From a bacterium (lineage in GTDB: Bacteria; Chloroflexota; Dehalococcoidia; Tepidiformales; Tepidiformaceae): 6,617 nucleotides of DNA. Where the stretch lies: positions 1 to 6,617 of the forward strand of contig CAMAUF010000120.1 in the NCBI GenBank assembly GCA_945861295.1, in the 5' to 3' direction. Below, piece by piece: positions 6,093-6,617 of the stretch (the stretch's first letter is position 1; every line of letters starts with the position of its first letter). Both the position numbers and the translations under genes were made by a program. The notes below the pieces were generated by a model. The model did not search any database. It was not told the DNA's origin and saw only the letters and a program-made list of their open reading frames with translations.

Positions 6093-6098
6093 ATTATA
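6093..6098 (-). promoter_or_regulatory. Consensus TATAAT box of the toxin-antitoxin operon
   Basis: On the minus strand TATAAT (complement of 6093-6098) is followed by six bases (GCCGAC) and the antitoxin ATG. Transcription starting about seven bases downstream of the box would begin at or next to the ATG, giving a leaderless mRNA. No good -35 element is present at 16-18 bp. TTGCGC at 20 bp is the nearest TTG hexamer. The region where a -35 and upstream activator would sit is taken up by a 12-bp tandem repeat. Confidence 0.6.
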
Positions 6099-6122
6099 GC
6101 TCATCAAGACCCGTGGTCGCGC

Positions 6123-6146
6123 AAGCGTCGCCACAAGCGTCGCCAC
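6123..6146. repeat. Perfect 12-bp tandem repeat upstream of the TA promoter
   Basis: AAGCGTCGCCAC occurs twice without a gap (6123-6134 and 6135-6146). It lies 25-48 bp upstream of the TATAAT box of the toxin-antitoxin operon, where operator half-sites for the antitoxin or toxin-antitoxin complex could be. It may equally be a recent 12-bp slippage duplication without function. Confidence 0.55.
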
Positions 6147-6212
6147 CAAGGGGATACGCGACCTCCAGCCCCCGCGCATGCTCCCTCGACTCCCCATTCG
6201 GCCATAAGCCGA

Positions 6213-6248
6213 CGCACGATCTTCCGGCGCCTCCGCGTGGCGCCGTGA
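6213..6248 (+). pseudogene. Orphan copy of the reductase gene 3' end
   Basis: Read in one frame, 6213-6248 encodes RTIFRRLRVAP and a TGA stop, matching the reductase C-terminus RTIFRRLREQRVLP. Bases 6216-6237 are identical to 5359-5380. Nothing upstream of 6213 resembles the rest of the reductase gene, so only the gene end is duplicated. It lies beyond the toxin-antitoxin pair, 857 bp from the first copy. Its TGA overlaps an in-frame GTG (6245) of the downstream kinase reading frame as GTGA. The fragment is most simply the displaced original end of the reductase gene, or the outer boundary of an inserted element. Confidence 0.7.
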
Positions 6249-6313
6249 CGCCGGGTCCCTCCGTCCACGGCACGGCCCTCGTCCCTAGCCGTCGATCCCA
6301 CGACGCTGGGGGC

Positions 6314-6617
6314 GTGGATGTCACGGCAACGCTGATTCCCGAGCCCATCGCGGCCGCGTTCGAATTGGACGGCGGGCCGGTTGAGCCGATCGCGTCCGGT
6401 CGCGTAAACGAGCACTGGCTTGTCGGGCGCGGCGGGGAGCGGTGCGTCCTCCGGCGATACGCCGCGGGCCAGACCGCGCCATCGATCGCGTGGGAGCATC
6501 GCTTGCTGCGCCACTTTGCCGGTCGCGGATGGCCGGTGGCGGCGCCGCTCGCCTCCGCCGCGGGCGATTCCTTGGCGGCAGCCGAAGGCGCGCTGTTCGC
6601 GCTCTTCCCGTTCCTGG
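6314..6617 (+). CDS. APH/homoserine-kinase-like phosphotransferase, N-terminal part
   Basis: The plus frame is open to the right edge and gives 101 residues of an aminoglycoside-phosphotransferase-fold protein. GRVNEHWLVGRGGERCVLRRY (29-49) is the glycine-poor ATP-binding hairpin. SIAWEHRLLRHFAGRGWPVAAPL (57-79) holds the helix glutamate (E61), followed by the hinge approach EGALFALFPFL (91-101). GWPVxAPL and LFPFL are typical of homoserine kinase type II/ThrB-like and related small-molecule kinases. The position normally held by ATP-binding Lys in VLK appears as Arg in VLRRY, as seen in some relatives. Catalytic HGD and DFG-like motifs would lie beyond the edge. The GTG at 6314 gives a normal-length N-terminus. 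GGGGG ends only one base before it. A GTG at 6245 in the same frame is an alternative with an unconvincing extra 23 residues. The substrate is unknown. Confidence 0.75.
   Translation, partial: MDVTATLIPEPIAAAFELDGGPVEPIASGRVNEHWLVGRGGERCVLRRYAAGQTAPSIAWEHRLLRHFAGRGWPVAAPLASAAGDSLAAAEGALFALFPFL

Noticed and set aside
5748..6248. 166-codon plus-strand frame over the DUF433 gene
   Set aside because: Most of it is antisense to the antitoxin and resembles nothing. Only its last 11 residues matter, as the orphan copy of the reductase end, which I report separately.
6104..6514. Minus-strand frame across the right-hand intergenic region and kinase gene
   Set aside because: It is antisense to the clear APH-fold N-terminus and spans the tandem and direct repeats. 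It has no domain signature.
1..6617. CRISPR array, tRNA, rRNA or insertion sequence
   Set aside because: No regularly spaced repeats of suitable length, no tRNA-like cloverleaf and no transposase or terminal inverted repeats were seen. The only longer direct repeat is the pair at 5359-5380 and 6216-6237.

Overview
The window is a GC-rich bacterial segment of free-standing genes on both strands. Typical markers are Shine-Dalgarno starts, GTG starts, ATGA-type overlap and C/G-ending codons. Gene content (a PepSY-type secreted protein beside an OmpR/HisK pair, a PRISE-like reductase, DUF433/DUF5615 toxin-antitoxin genes) would suit a Chloroflexota or Actinomycetota lineage. No marker gene fixes the taxon, so this is a weak inference.

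Layout, left to right. (1) Positions 1-250, minus: a DUF433 antitoxin-like gene cut by the left edge, with a Shine-Dalgarno sequence and a small inverted repeat in its leader. A perfect 15-bp hairpin (328-360) separates it from (2) 384-1349, minus: an exported protein with a PepSY-like N-terminal part and a larger beta-rich domain. (3) A divergent control region (1350-1523) holds four KTCAS boxes at an exact 11-bp period, a good candidate operator for (4) the OmpR-family response regulator (1524-2210) and its HAMP histidine kinase (2207-3580), translationally coupled by ATGA. Genes 2-4 look like one envelope-sensing unit. (5) 3748-4161, minus: a conserved uncharacterised small protein. It is divergent from (6) 4297-5400, plus: an NADPH-dependent reductase of the PRISE-like extended SDR group. 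(7) 5412-6086, minus: a complete toxin-antitoxin pair, DUF433 antitoxin then DUF5615 PIN-like toxin, 3 bp apart. A consensus TATAAT box lies so close to the antitoxin ATG that the mRNA is probably leaderless. (8) 6314 to the right edge, plus: the N-terminal part of an APH/homoserine-kinase-like phosphotransferase.

The most unusual feature is that the last codons of the reductase gene are present twice. Once they form its own 3' end (5356-5400). Once they stand alone on the far side of the toxin-antitoxin pair (6213-6248), in frame and with their own stop codon. The two copies share 22 identical bases in a row, spaced 857 bp apart. This is what insertion of a small TA-carrying unit at the 3' end of the reductase gene, with a duplicated or replaced gene end, would leave. 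The TA segment is also somewhat poorer in G+C than the reductase gene.
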